A stretch of DNA of 64,000 nt from Odontocerum albicorne (Eukaryota > Arthropoda > Insecta > Trichoptera > Odontoceridae): contig OX463859.1 of NCBI GenBank assembly GCA_949825065.1, positions 27,421,847 through 27,485,846 on the forward strand, read 5' to 3'. Within the stretch, counting starts at the first letter, position 1. Each line of letters opens with the position of its first letter. Under the pieces are notes generated by a model. That model had not been told where the DNA came from. It searched no databases and worked only from the letters and a program-made list of their open reading frames with translations. Below, piece after piece: positions 44,846-55,671 of the stretch. The position numbers and the translations under genes are program-made.

Positions 44846-45889
44846 AACAATGTAGGTTTAAAAAAATACATAAAACTTACCAGTTAAGTTACATATAACT
44901 AACTAACCAGTAAAATTACATATTAGCTATATATTGGACACAGAAAAAAAAACAGAAAAAGAGTTAAAAAGAATCGATATGATTTGAAATCCTGAATTAA
45001 TCTATTTATTTCCCTTAATTGTAATGTTTCAGAATCTTATTTTCTTTTCTTTCAAAATTTATTTTCTTTCAAAAGAAATCGTCACTTTTTTTTAAATTAA
45101 ATAAATGAGCGAAATATTGTTAATCAAAAAATAGATTACATTTTATTGAAAGAATAATTAGAGAAAATATGAAATGAATTATTCAATGAAACAGTTATTT
45201 AGCAAACCGATAGCTTCAACGATGCTTATCAAAATATTTGTACATATATTAAAAAACTAAATGAAAGAAATCATACAATACATTTGATGTAACATAACTT
45301 TTGACATAACATTAAATATGAAATTAGATATCTTAGCCAATAATATTACAATAATATAAACGTTAACACTAGTCACATAAAATAATCTGGAGAAGTACAC
45401 AAATATTGTACATATCAGGGTAAGGCTCAAATTGCTCAGGGTTGTATCTCGCACATAAAAATATTCTCAAAAAATAACAACATACACACAAGAAAAAAAC
45501 TTGAAAATTTACTCGCATATTTCATTTAATGAATCACACATAAAAATATAATCTTCACAGTTATCATATGAACCAACACTCTTGTCATATAAATTTAATT
45601 TGTCTAATGCAGTGAAACCGCAAATGAAAAATAACATACAGTGACCGTGCAGTGAAAATGAAACAAAACACATGCAGAAGCTTCTGTATAACGTTAGTAT
45701 CCCAATTTTTAAACAAATGCTATCAAAATATAACAAGTCGGCAATTGTAACGTAGGTATTTACAATGATAAATTAGTTCGTTATTTTTTTTAATTAAACT
45801 TTTATTGTTTGGTGTTTTTTTACAAAACAGGTAAAAAATGCATTTATCAAAAGATAGAAAGATGATGTAAGAAATGTCGTAATAAGGAA
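44846..45889. other. AT-rich DNA, no gene seen
   Basis: Nothing recognised. Confidence 0.4.
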
Positions 45890-46090
45890 AAAACGTTGAC
45901 ATGAGAGAGATGAGTGAGGATAGGATGGCCAAGAAAATATGTATGGCTGAATGAAGACGAGCAAGCAAAAGAAAACGTCTGAGAGTTATGTGAAAGAAGA
46001 ATATTAATCAATTTTTGAAAGATGAAAAGTGTGAAGAATAGGAGTTGTTTGAGACAAACTATATCAAACCGGAATCATTCCGCCTGAATA
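45890..46090 (+). mobile_element. LINE tail relic (family A)
   Basis: RMAKKICMAE and KKTSESYVKEEY lie in the order of the family tail. It ends with CGGAATCATTCCGCCT(G/T)AATA, also seen at 59,670-59,695. Confidence 0.4.
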
Positions 46091-46910
46091 AAGCTTTAGA
46101 AGAGGAAGTAGAAACACGTGTAAACGGAATTGATATTATTAGTGAAACAACAAACTCGTTTATTGAAAAAAAGGTTTTCTCTCAGGTTTTCATTTAAAGG
46201 CTCATAAACATCAATCTGGTTGGTTGGAGGAGATTCTCGCGTGATAGTACTCCCATAACGTTGTCGTGTATACAAAAGAAAGTGTGATACATGATTCGCT
46301 TGGGTGCTGTTATAATTGCCATATGTGATTTGTTTTAAATTAGTGGGCTTGAGTCTCGAGTAAGAGCGCCCTTGAGGAAAGTTTACTCTCGAAACGACGC
46401 AATATACGAGTAAAATTGTCATTTGAATTATTGTCAAATATTTTAATGTAACAGTAAAAACTTTAAGTTTATTTAATTTATTTACTCGAAGAGAATTGAA
46501 TAAGATATAGACCATTTTAGATTTAAAACGTGAACTATGTTATGATTTGAGTCTAGGATTACGATTTCAGTGAAATGAACCTTTTATAAAAGGGGATCGA
46601 TAAAATCTCTCGTTAAATGAAAAATAAGCCGAGTCGTAAAATTTCAATTTTATTCAAAGGGATGTTATTAAAAGCAGCCTTGTCGTCCGATAAAAGCTTG
46701 CAACACTCTTGTGCAATCAATTTTAATAGGGTGACATTATTCGCCATCACAGCCAGTTTAATAAATTATTATTTTAGAAAATAATAAAAACATCTTTGAT
46801 GTGATACAGCAAGCTGCTTATGAAAAAATTAAAATGTCAGATATATTGTTGGTTGAATGCGCTAAGTTGTTAAGGGTTGCCTTTTTTATTATAGACGTAG
46901 TATTTTCTTT
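46091..46910. other. Unassigned, possible third PLE-like tail
   Basis: 46,345-46,385 (AGAGCGCCCTTGAGGA, then GTTTACTCTCGAAACG) is shared, reversed, with 49,330-49,365. See findings. No protein recognised. Confidence 0.35.
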
Positions 46911-47524
46911 TTAACCTTTCTCTTCCTGTGCTAAAAAAACCCGCGCGTTCCGTTGCTGTGTATTCAATACACATGTAAAAATGAGCGATTTAAAATCGAA
47001 AAAATAGTAATATTCGTAGCCAATTGCTTAAATTAATAAAAGTTAGTAAAAGTCAAAAGTGATAATAATTGAAATTTAATTGCTGAAAACGCAAAAAAAG
47101 GCATCGGCCGACGTTCACAAAACGGGCGAAGTTACCACCTCAAATGAATGCTCGAAAGCTACTGAGAGAAGCGAGCGAACTGAGATTCTATTTTTTGAAT
47201 TGAATTATACCGAAGTAGAGTGAGAGTGAGATGTGAATAGCATCACTTCCTCAACCATAGCGGTATATTAGAATGAATATACCTACGTCACACACTGGCA
47301 CACGTTTGATTGTATTGGTGAATTTATTCCCGATTTTCACAAAATATCTCTGACGCGGCCGATTTGTGTGCTAATTATTATTAATATTATTTTTTTCATT
47401 CAATGCGTACATGTATTTCGGAAGAATACCTAAAATTTGAACCCAGTATTTATTATATTTATAAAGATATTAACGTTTTTAGAAGCAATGTACTTGTTAC
47501 ACATCACAGGGAAGGAAGGGTTAA
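46911..47524 (+). mobile_element. Complete non-autonomous piggyBac-type element, 606 bp
   Basis: TTAA (46,911-46,914) then CCTTTCTCTTCCTGTG; at the other end CACAGGGAAGGAAGGG then TTAA (47,521-47,524). The 16-base ends are imperfect inverted repeats beginning CC(C/T). The interior has no transposase. It holds GCGCGTTCCG, GCGATTTAAAATCG, AAACGGGCGAA, and TATTATTAATATTATTTTTT. This is the best copy of a family with relatives at 7.3, 29.3 and 52.1 kb. Confidence 0.88.
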
Positions 47525-48859
47525 TGATGGAAGAATTACGAGGGATATCGAACAGCGTATAACGATAGGAAAAACATCAATGGGGTACTAAAACATATTG
47601 TACAAATGTAAATGTATTTCTTTTCCCTTGTATATAGTACAACCTAGCAGTACAACTTGACTCACAATTTGACAAAGTCATTGTATAGTGAAACGACTGT
47701 CACTGATTAAATAAATATAAGAAATAGAACTATCAAAATGTACAGCTTTTATTTTCCTTATACAAAATATGTTGGAAACTAGCTACAAAACCTTGCAACA
47801 TTTTTTTTAAAGTAGTGTATTCGTTTGATCATGTTATCGGGAAGCATCTATTTTTTAAGTATGTAATATTCCTAAATGAAATGTGTGTGTTACCAATAAA
47901 ATTAATTTTAATTAAAGTTCCATTTATTTGATCATTCACGAACTAAAATCACAAGCGAAATAAACGTATTAAAAATACATTTAAATATCTGACCAGATTA
48001 CTAGTTACTAAGGAAAAGTTCAACGCAGTTTTTTTAAAGGGTTGATAAATTGAGTGCCAGATAATTTTAAGAGGCCTGAAATTGGTACACCCTTAAGCTT
48101 GGATTACTAATATGATGGGGCAACCAGGGAATATAGCCTTAACTTAAGTGGCGTAGCGAACTGGAAAACTTCATGTTTAGGTCAGCTCCACTACCAGATG
48201 TAGGCTCTTGTTGACGTTGGTATCGTGACGGCGAATTTCATGATAGTGATGTTGATCATCCAATATATCTGGGTATTAACAGAAGTCTTCACATCTTGAG
48301 GCTATGTGACAGGTAGCGAGAAACATCCGTCTCTAAAGTAGATCCCTGGGCAAATGAACGAGAGCTTTTTGAGCCTCTTCAAGGATTGAGTCACCACCAA
48401 CAATGGTCACAACAACGAACGGAAATCAAACCTGAGACCCCCGAGCTGAAATACATGCCCTAACAATAAGCCTGTGGAAGTCGGTTTTTTTAAACAAATT
48501 TAGTAAATATTGGGTAACATGTACCCCAACTTCCTTCAACATATAGTCACCTTCTTTGAAACGATCAAACACTTCGCTTCAAAGAGATACAATTGTTTGC
48601 ACGTGAAAGAAAAATTATCGAGCCGTCATTTTATACAGTATTTTTTATAGCAACAAGGTTTTGCTTCAAAAATATAAAAGAAACTTGCAAAGTTTTATGA
48701 ATACAAATACAACGTAACAAAATAATGTAATAATGCTAAAAGAAAATATAAAACAAAGTAGCTCAAAGTATTCAAGTTAAATTATTAACTTAGAAGTTTA
48801 CTCATAAAGCAGGAAGAAAAAAAATATTAAAAATTTATTAAAGTAAAAATAATAATAAT
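47525..48859. other. No gene recognised
   Basis: 48,050-48,480 is GC-richer and may be an old coding relic (LFEPLQGLSHHQQWSQQRTE on the plus strand in one frame) but I cannot name it. Confidence 0.35.
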
Positions 48860-49306
48860 GATAGAAGAACAATTAACTGAATTGGACGATGTATAACTCT
48901 TACTCTAGACAACTAGAAACTGATGAAATGCGAATGCTAAGGGGGTCAGCTGGTGTGTCCCTAAGAGACAAAATAAAAAGCTCACGCATTCGTGGAAGCC
49001 TAGGTGTTACAGCCATCAACAGTAAGATGGAGGAGAGGCGATTGAGATGGTATGGGTACGTTGAACGCAGAGCATCCGATCACACTATGAACTAGGCAAT
49101 CTCCATGGATCTTCCTCGAATAACAACCAGAGGAAGACCAAAGAATTCATGGTTGGTGCAAAAAGATAACCTGATGCACAGACATGGCCTGGGGGACGTA
49201 GTTTGGGACAGAAGAGCATACAACCTGAGGACGAGGAGAGCTGACCCCAACAGTCTTCGCAGACAGTGAGTTGGGGTGGAGCCAGGGAGAAGATAGAAGA
49301 ACAATT
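48860..49306 (+). mobile_element. LINE (family D) with 15-bp TSD
   Basis: GATAGAAGAACAATT occurs at 48,860-48,874 and 49,292-49,306, exactly around the insert. Inside, in one frame: WTMYNSYSRQLETDEMRML, RGSAGVSLRDKIKSSRIRGS, LGVTAINSKMEERRLRWYGY, VERRASDHTMN and a stop. After a shift, RGRPKNSWLVQKDNLMHRHG and RRADPNSLRRQ complete the tail. Similar to the 32.3-kb copy but with GYVE instead of GHVG. Confidence 0.92.
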
Positions 49307-49897
49307 TACATAAGGCCGCGCGCCGTTTAGAGCGCAAACTCTCCTCAAGGGCGCTCTAACTCGGGATTCTAGCACACTATTATTGATAGATTGATGTTCA
49401 TATGTGATATTTATTTTCCAATATGTGATAGTGATATATCCGGCTTAAGTTGTAATGAAGTGCATATATGTAGTGTTCATAAAGGGTCCTTCAAATTGAT
49501 CGTTTTTTTTTTTGTAGTGAAAAATCAATGTTAGTTTTTGAGAACAAGAGTTTAGGTTTTAGATAAAGGTAAACAAAGGTTTAAACAAGGATTTTCTAAA
49601 TCACATATTTTTAAAGGAGTTTAAATTTAAGAAATTTTTGCCAAACCTACTTTCGTCGTATTCCTCAAACAAGGGTTAACTTCATTATTGTAGTTTTTAC
49701 AACGTTAACGTAACGTCAATGTTTTCTGTAGCATTTTTCGTTTCGTCTTACAATAGAACCCACTTTTGTTACATCTAAAAGACAATCTCTTAACTAACTG
49801 TATCAATAAATGGCCTGCAAATAAATATCCCGAGAGCCTCAAAATGACTCTTTGTTACTCAGCTGGCGAAAATGCCTAATTAATATGGAACATACAT

Positions 49898-50468
49898 AAA
49901 AAGAAAAAATAAGTGAAATAAAAAACTTATTTTATATTTTTGTGTTCACCACAGGTTTAATTTAGGTTCACAACTAGTTTCGAAGACCACCGTCTTCTTC
50001 GTCAGGTGAATATAAACTAAGTTGCCAAAATATATTCTATACAAGTGTAAATAACCTTATATAAAAGAGGTGAGGTAGGGGGAGTGAAGTGGGGAGAGAT
50101 GTAATACAATGGTGAATGGGGCGGGGAAAAAATAAGTTAAAGTGAATGTGAATCTTTAAGACAGGGGAGGATTTTAAATTGGAAACATATTAAGCAGAGG
50201 GCTATTATGAAAATTGGTTTGGTTATTGATGATATTTAAACTTAATTTTATAGATTATTTTAATCTCGAGAATTTCCAAATTGTCAGGATGCAGTCCCCC
50301 TCGGTTTATATGTAGAATCCTCAAACCACGATTAATATCGAACGAATGGTTGTTTTCAATTAGGTGGTTAGCGAACTTTGAAAAATTATTGTTGTTCAGG
50401 CATCTTAAATGTTCCTGTATAAAAAATATATATAAAATAAGTTTTTTATTTTACTTATTTTTTCCATT
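49898..50468 (-). mobile_element. Second PLE family: GIY-YIG C-terminus, hammerhead-like tail
   Basis: Minus strand: EHLRCLNNNNFSKFANHLIE, NNHSFDINRGLRILHINRGG, LHPDNLEILEI (50,415-50,250) is the C-terminal part of a PLE endonuclease ORF (compare F-A-x-H-L-L-E-N-x-H). A GT-poor linker follows, then the tail at 50,010-49,967: TTCAC, CTGACGA, a perfect 6-bp hairpin GAAGAC-GGTG-GTCTTC, GAAACTAGT, T, GTGAA. The whole copy is bracketed by 37-base inverted repeats (49,901-49,937 and 50,430-50,466, 35 of 37 pairing). Confidence 0.82.
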
Positions 50469-50559
50469 TATGTAAAAAATGGCACCACAAAGTGAAACTA
50501 TATAGTCTTTTCAAAGATTCAAGAAATATGGAACATGTTTGTCTATGCAAAGTAGATGG

Positions 50560-50745
50560 ACATTGATTTAACAAAAACATGTCGTCTTATAACTGGATAT
50601 TTTAGAACAACCTCAATAGAAAAGGTTTACATCTTTGTTGGGACATCTCCTCCAAACATTCGTCACAATGTTACATGCAGAAGTGATAAATACAAACTTT
50701 ATGATCTCTAACACGGTATGTAAAACCTTCTACCAACGCAGATAA
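50560..50745 (+). mobile_element. Jockey-like LINE RT tail fragment
   Basis: DLTKTCRLITGYFRTTSIEK then VYIFVGTSPPNIRHNVTCRS and DKYKL: the family block C-R-x-x-T-G-x-L-x-x-T-P-x-x-x-L-x-x-x-x-x-I-A-P-P. Open for about 55 codons only. Confidence 0.75.
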
Positions 50746-51879
50746 GGCTGGGTTCAAGCGGGAGTTTTGTGATCCCCATAACCCCCATGAAGGCTCTCCG
50801 GGGTGTAAGCTTGCCGATTCAAGAAGAGCTAAAACTGAAATGTTTAGCACGTTTATATAGTGTCAGAGTACCTGCTGGTGGAGCCCCACTTATCATGGGT
50901 CATATGGAGATATTTTAATCACAAATGCACTTTCGTAGGTAAATCAAAAAATAATCTTGAATTTGAGATTGGAAGAGAGAATTCACCAATATGCTTGTGT
51001 GGCAATATTAACCTATAGGTACACCGCGTTAAAAATCTAATTCCACGAATCCTGTGCGTGGTACAATTTCGGAGTTTTTTAATTTCTAAGTTTAAACGCG
51101 ATTTTGTTTAGAACCACTGATATTTGATTACAACACCAAGTAAACATGACATTCAAGTAATTTTCTGATAATAAATAATAGGCATTACTCTTAAGGAGAC
51201 TTATTAAATAAAGGAGATAAACTAAACATTACGTAAAATACACAAAGGAATGTTACAGATCAGATCACAGGCGTTTGTGCTTCCCGCGAGGAACACGTTA
51301 AATATCATACCTGATGGTTGGCTAACTGCATCCCATTCATTACACAGGAGATCAGTAGAGGAGAAGCCCTATGTGATCAAAGTTGCATCTTTCTCGGCGT
51401 ATGTATATAGATCTGGGGTACAAAGAACATTTATGAGAAATGAATTAATACATTCACCCTTAAAACAAGTTGATCATTTCTTAAACAATAATGAAGAATC
51501 AAATCTTAAAAACTACTGTACATATTTGTTTTAGTTATAGTTTTAATCAATCAGAAGATTACCTACGACCCAGATTCATACTTAATCTCCTACTATCTCA
51601 TCCCGGCTTACATCACGTTCATTTTCAATAAGTAGGTATGTTACAAAATCCCCTTATACATAAATCTTCTTAGAATATGAAAAAAAGCAGGAGAGTGAAA
51701 AATTATTCCCAAAGGACAAACCAACTCGGTATGATGGATTGCTAAGCGGGGAGAGAGAATCTATTTTCTAACTTTGTTTCATATGCAATATGGAACCCAA
51801 ATAGATTATCTGTGAATTCGAAAAACAAATTGTAATACAAGCAAACATACAGGGCTAGGCAGAAAATAGGTCACTTTAC
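50746..51879. other. No gene recognised
   Basis: An open frame at 51,250-51,534 (plus; FVLPARNTLNIIPDGWLTAS, KVASFSAYVYRSGVQRTF) has reasonable composition but no family I recognise. Confidence 0.3.
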
Positions 51880-52100
51880 ATTCATACATCTTCTCACACA
51901 GCTCCTACGATGTCTCTGATTTTTTAAATTTCTTTTTTTTTTTAATATCGTACACTTAATCCAACAATACTTTCCTTGCTCTACCACGCTTTCCATTTAC
52001 TTTTGCGATGTATATGTATTTTGTCATTATTTTTTTTATTCATTCTTTCAACGTGCCCAAACCATCTCAGATTGGTCTTCATCATCTTGTTCAACACATC
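51880..52100 (-). mobile_element. LINE relic (family A)
   Basis: Minus strand VDVLNKMMKTNLRWFGHVER then MNKKNNDK, followed by the decayed C-M-D tail. It ends near the TTAA of the next element. Confidence 0.7.
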
Positions 52101-52105
52101 AACTT

Positions 52106-52300
52106 TAACTCTTCCTTCCCTGTGATGTGTAACTAGTACACATTGCTTCTAAAAACTTTAATATCTTTATAAATATAATAAATACTGGGTTCAGATTTTA
52201 GGCATTCCTCCATAATACATTTATTGATAGAATAAAAAATAATATTAATAATAATTAGCACTTATTGGCCACATCAGATATATTTTGTGCCATTTTTATT
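52106..52300 (-). mobile_element. Partial piggyBac-type element
   Basis: Starts TTAA then CTCTTCCTTCCCTGTGATGT and runs through TTCTAAAAACTTTAATATCT, TTATAAATATAATAAATACT, ATAATATTAATAATAATTAG, the reverse complement of the right third of the 46.9-kb copy. The other end is missing. Confidence 0.8.
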
Positions 52301-52831
52301 GAAGCGATTACTATTTTTTATCATTCCTGCATCTGACATCACCATTAACAAGTCACAATGACAAACATTCAAGCACTTTGACATAAACTTGCAGACCATG
52401 GTTTTTTCACTTGTTCAACTTTATATTATAATATAATATAGATTGTAATAATCTAAACATGACACGAAAACACGAAAATCTACAATAGATAACAGGAAAT
52501 CCACAAAAAGGACAGCTTCTGGGACATCTACGTCAATTTACGTAGAATGTGGTGTTCAATAATATTTTTAATGTAAATCTAAATTAATCAAGAGTTATCA
52601 TGATACAGTTATGTGATAAGGTATGAATAAGATTTTCATTCGTAGCAAACTAATTTCACATATTTTATTTAAATCCTAGGACCATCTTACTTCTATATTA
52701 CTTGTATATAAAAAAATTAAACATCAATTAGGTTTTAAAAGACATGTATGTGTATAACATTTTAGGACGGGCCAAATTTTCACTAAATGTATTTTTTCAT
52801 TTAAGGTTTTCGTAAAACTATTTTATTTATT

Positions 52832-52995
52832 TATTTTACACATGACAAGAAATATACACCATTCGTGAAAAAACAACAGGTAATTTAATTTGGACGCACA
52901 ATTTTAATGAATCTGGGTTTGTTGCCTTTCATTTGTCGTGTTCCCAGTAAACTAGGCTTTTGCTTGTAGGTATCTCACTGACGACAGCTTCAGGT
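52832..52995 (-). mobile_element. CR1-like LINE 3' end
   Basis: Reverse complement of the last 160 bases of the 3' UTR seen at 10.7-11.2 and 39.9-40.4 kb, including the TTTATTTATTTTACACATGA end. Confidence 0.9.
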
Positions 52996-53003
52996 AGCTT
53001 AAT

Positions 53004-53120
53004 GGTAGCTTAATGTAACATCTATTATGAAATCAGGTTGATTCAGGTAGCTTAATGTGACATCTGATATGAAATCATGTATATTCAGGTAGCTTAATGT
53101 AACATCTGCTATGAAATCAA
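53004..53120. repeat. Tandem repeat, 42-bp unit x3
   Basis: GGTAGCTTAATGTAACATCT recurs at 53,004, 53,046 and 53,088, each followed by a TATGAAATCA variant. A partial unit precedes it (52,993). Confidence 0.95.
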
Positions 53121-54255
53121 GAAAACTTACTAAATTTGGATATTTTTTTAAGAGTTGGTAAATCCAGGGCATCTAGACTGATTTTTGAGAGAATGTCATG
53201 GGAAGATCCCAATTTCAGTCCACGAATAAGAAGACAAGACGAAAGAAAACGTGAAACGTCTGAATGACGATGACCTGATGAACCAAGTGAATAAGAAGGT
53301 TTTTTGGTGTCAAACAATCCAAGCTGTTCTCAGTGTCTGCGTAAAATAATCAATATTCTTTCTGAATATGAACTCATCCTCCGACCTAGTACCAACAGAA
53401 TCTTTCGTATCCTAACGCATCACATATTCTATAGATATATCGCGGTTCATTTGGCTCGACTTTCAAATGATTTTTCTGGATTGATTAATCTATTAAGAAG
53501 ACGTATTACGATTATATGTATATGCGTTGATTTATCTATTGTTTGCAAAGTATTTCACAATAATAAGTATACACAATTGACGGGCTGTGATTATTTTATA
53601 TGTGAAAGTAATAACACTTTTCCAAGACTATCGAAACGACCAATGATTATCACCTTCGTAAAAAATAAAGCAATCATTACATCATATATTTAAGCTGTGA
53701 TTTAATTGAACTCACTGTTTTAAAAGTGAAAAAACTTGCTACAGTTAAAAACTTTTTTTAATTTAACATAATGAAGAAGTTAATAATAAAAGTTAATTTT
53801 GATGTTAACAGACCTTATTTCTGAAAAACCTGAAAGCTTTAAGACGTGGAATGCTTTACTTATAAAACAAAAATAAAGAATTCAGGATAAAGTTTTTTTT
53901 TAAATTGTTAACTTTATAAATCGTCCACTTTTTCTCTGTACCTTCGATTTTTTTTCTCTGAAAGAAATATCAAAATTTTAAAGTTATTTTAACGACCAAC
54001 GTTTTCTTTGCATGATTTTTTTTTCTAATGTTAGCTTGAAATGCGAACTTGCAATGTTTATTGGTTAATTTTTTTTTAATTCTATACTTTAGATCGCAAT
54101 GTATTCTTGGAGAAAAGGGGATCAACAAATTTAAGGAATGTGTCGATTTGAATGGAAATATATAGGAACTTTGCTTCGCTCGTACATAATAAAATATCAA
54201 ATACAAACATACCATAACGCCGTTTCTCTACTAGGATATGTAGAGAAAATAAAGT
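53121..54255. other. No gene recognised
   Basis: A 129-codon open frame at 53,304-53,693 (plus) is AT-driven in composition and has no recognised motif. Confidence 0.35.
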
Positions 54256-54259
54256 GCCA

Positions 54260-54565
54260 GACTTATCTTTCTCGATTCACACATTTCCCCTCTTGTACAG
54301 CCACATACACCTTCTCTTACAGCTTCTACGATTCGTCTTATATCTTACATTTCCTTTTACCAAAATATCATTTGTTAAATCCGACCATACTTTTTATGGT
54401 CTTTCTCTACCACGCCGTTCACTCATATTTACACTGCATTTGATTTTGTCAGTATTTCTTCATTCATTCGTTTTACATACCCAAACATTCTCAGAGGCCT
54501 CTTCTTCATCTTACTCAACTAGCCTTAAGTTCACATTAATTTCTTATCATTTCATTCCGTATTCA
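54260..54565 (-). mobile_element. LINE relic (family A)
   Basis: Minus strand: the N-E-M-I-R-N-E-C-E-L homologue of the 57-bp unit at about 54,520-54,560, KKRPLRMFGYVKRMNEEI at about 54,510-54,460, and the C-terminal CMWLYKRGNV area near 54,290. Stops throughout. Confidence 0.6.
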
Positions 54566-54668
54566 ATAATACATAGTCATACCATGTATTCTTCTCAGTG
54601 TATTTATAAAGCATTTATTTGACTTTTTACACATTCAATTTTTTTGGCAATTTAAGTGGCATTAGAAG

Positions 54669-55058
54669 TGTGGCGGTCGCATGCGCGGTCACTGAACCCA
54701 CGAGACGACCTTTGCACAGCTTCACAAAGCCGAGACAAGCAATGAACAAAGTCCATGCATCGGTCATTCAACTCTCTATCAATCGGAGAGCGCATTCCAT
54801 GATAAAACGAGAAAGCAACACATATTTCGCGCCGGTTCCCAAAACATAATGAATACCTACACGCGACAAGAATCGTATTGTAAACGCAGAAACGAGACAA
54901 CGATATATCGTGCGCGCATTCCCGCACACATTCAATAATATTATAAATACCGACGTATGTCAATAAAATTCCTGTTTACACATTCCGATTTAGACGAGTA
55001 TTTTATTTTTCAACAATCATCCTCATCATCTCTCCTTTAAGGAACAACCGTTTCTAAA
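54669..55058 (+). mobile_element. Solo LTR, 390 bp
   Basis: Begins TGTGGCGGTC and ends CGTTTCTAAA, flanked by GAAG (54,665-54,668 and 55,059-55,062). Homologous to the LTR at 17,853-18,223: GCGCGGTCACTGAACCCAC, GAGACAACGATATATCG, TATTATAAATACCGACG, CAATAAAATTCCTG. TATA and AATAAA-type signals are in plus orientation. No internal region. Confidence 0.85.
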
Positions 55059-55062
55059 GAAG

Positions 55063-55471
55063 AAAGCAGTAAATTTATTTCGTATTTAAACAACCTTCGG
55101 GAAAATAAAAAGGTATGTATGTTTTGTTTTCTTTTTTTATAAATAAACCATCACGTATGATATATTTTCTTATATTTTAGACGGTTTAGTTTAAACTTCG
55201 TTATTCTCATTCCCTTAAGAAAAGTATAGGAGTTTTTATTTTACACAAGCAGAAAACAAATGAGATTTCCTTTTGTGGTGATATAAACTCAATTTAACAA
55301 TTTTTAAGGAAATTCCCTTATTAAAACTAGTACATAGTATTAAAACTAGTACATTTTTTTTATATTTTGGGCCACAAAAAATTATATGATAATGTTTAAT
55401 CAAATAAACTTATTATTTTGTTTCAATCTTTTTTCGTACGGTACCTTTCAATATAGCCAAATTAGTGTTTT
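55063..55471. other. AT-rich flank, no gene seen
   Basis: Pre-gap sequence. No piggyBac terminus (TTAA then CCC) lies here, so the left end of the next element must fall in the gap. Confidence 0.5.
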
Positions 55472-55671
55472 NNNNNNNNNNNNNNNNNNNNNNNNNNNNN
55501 NNNNNNNNNNNNNNNNNNNNNNNNNNNNNNNNNNNNNNNNNNNNNNNNNNNNNNNNNNNNNNNNNNNNNNNNNNNNNNNNNNNNNNNNNNNNNNNNNNNN
55601 NNNNNNNNNNNNNNNNNNNNNNNNNNNNNNNNNNNNNNNNNNNNNNNNNNNNNNNNNNNNNNNNNNNNNNN
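55472..55671. other. Assembly gap, 200 N
   Basis: Exactly 200 N. A round number suggests a placeholder of unknown true length. Any protein read across it is meaningless. Confidence 0.99.

Noticed and set aside
51250..51534. 94-codon open frame
   Set aside because: Reasonable composition but no recognisable domain or neighbour; not enough to call a gene.
53304..53693. 129-codon open frame
   Set aside because: AT-driven residue composition, no motif, no splice or promoter context; likely chance.
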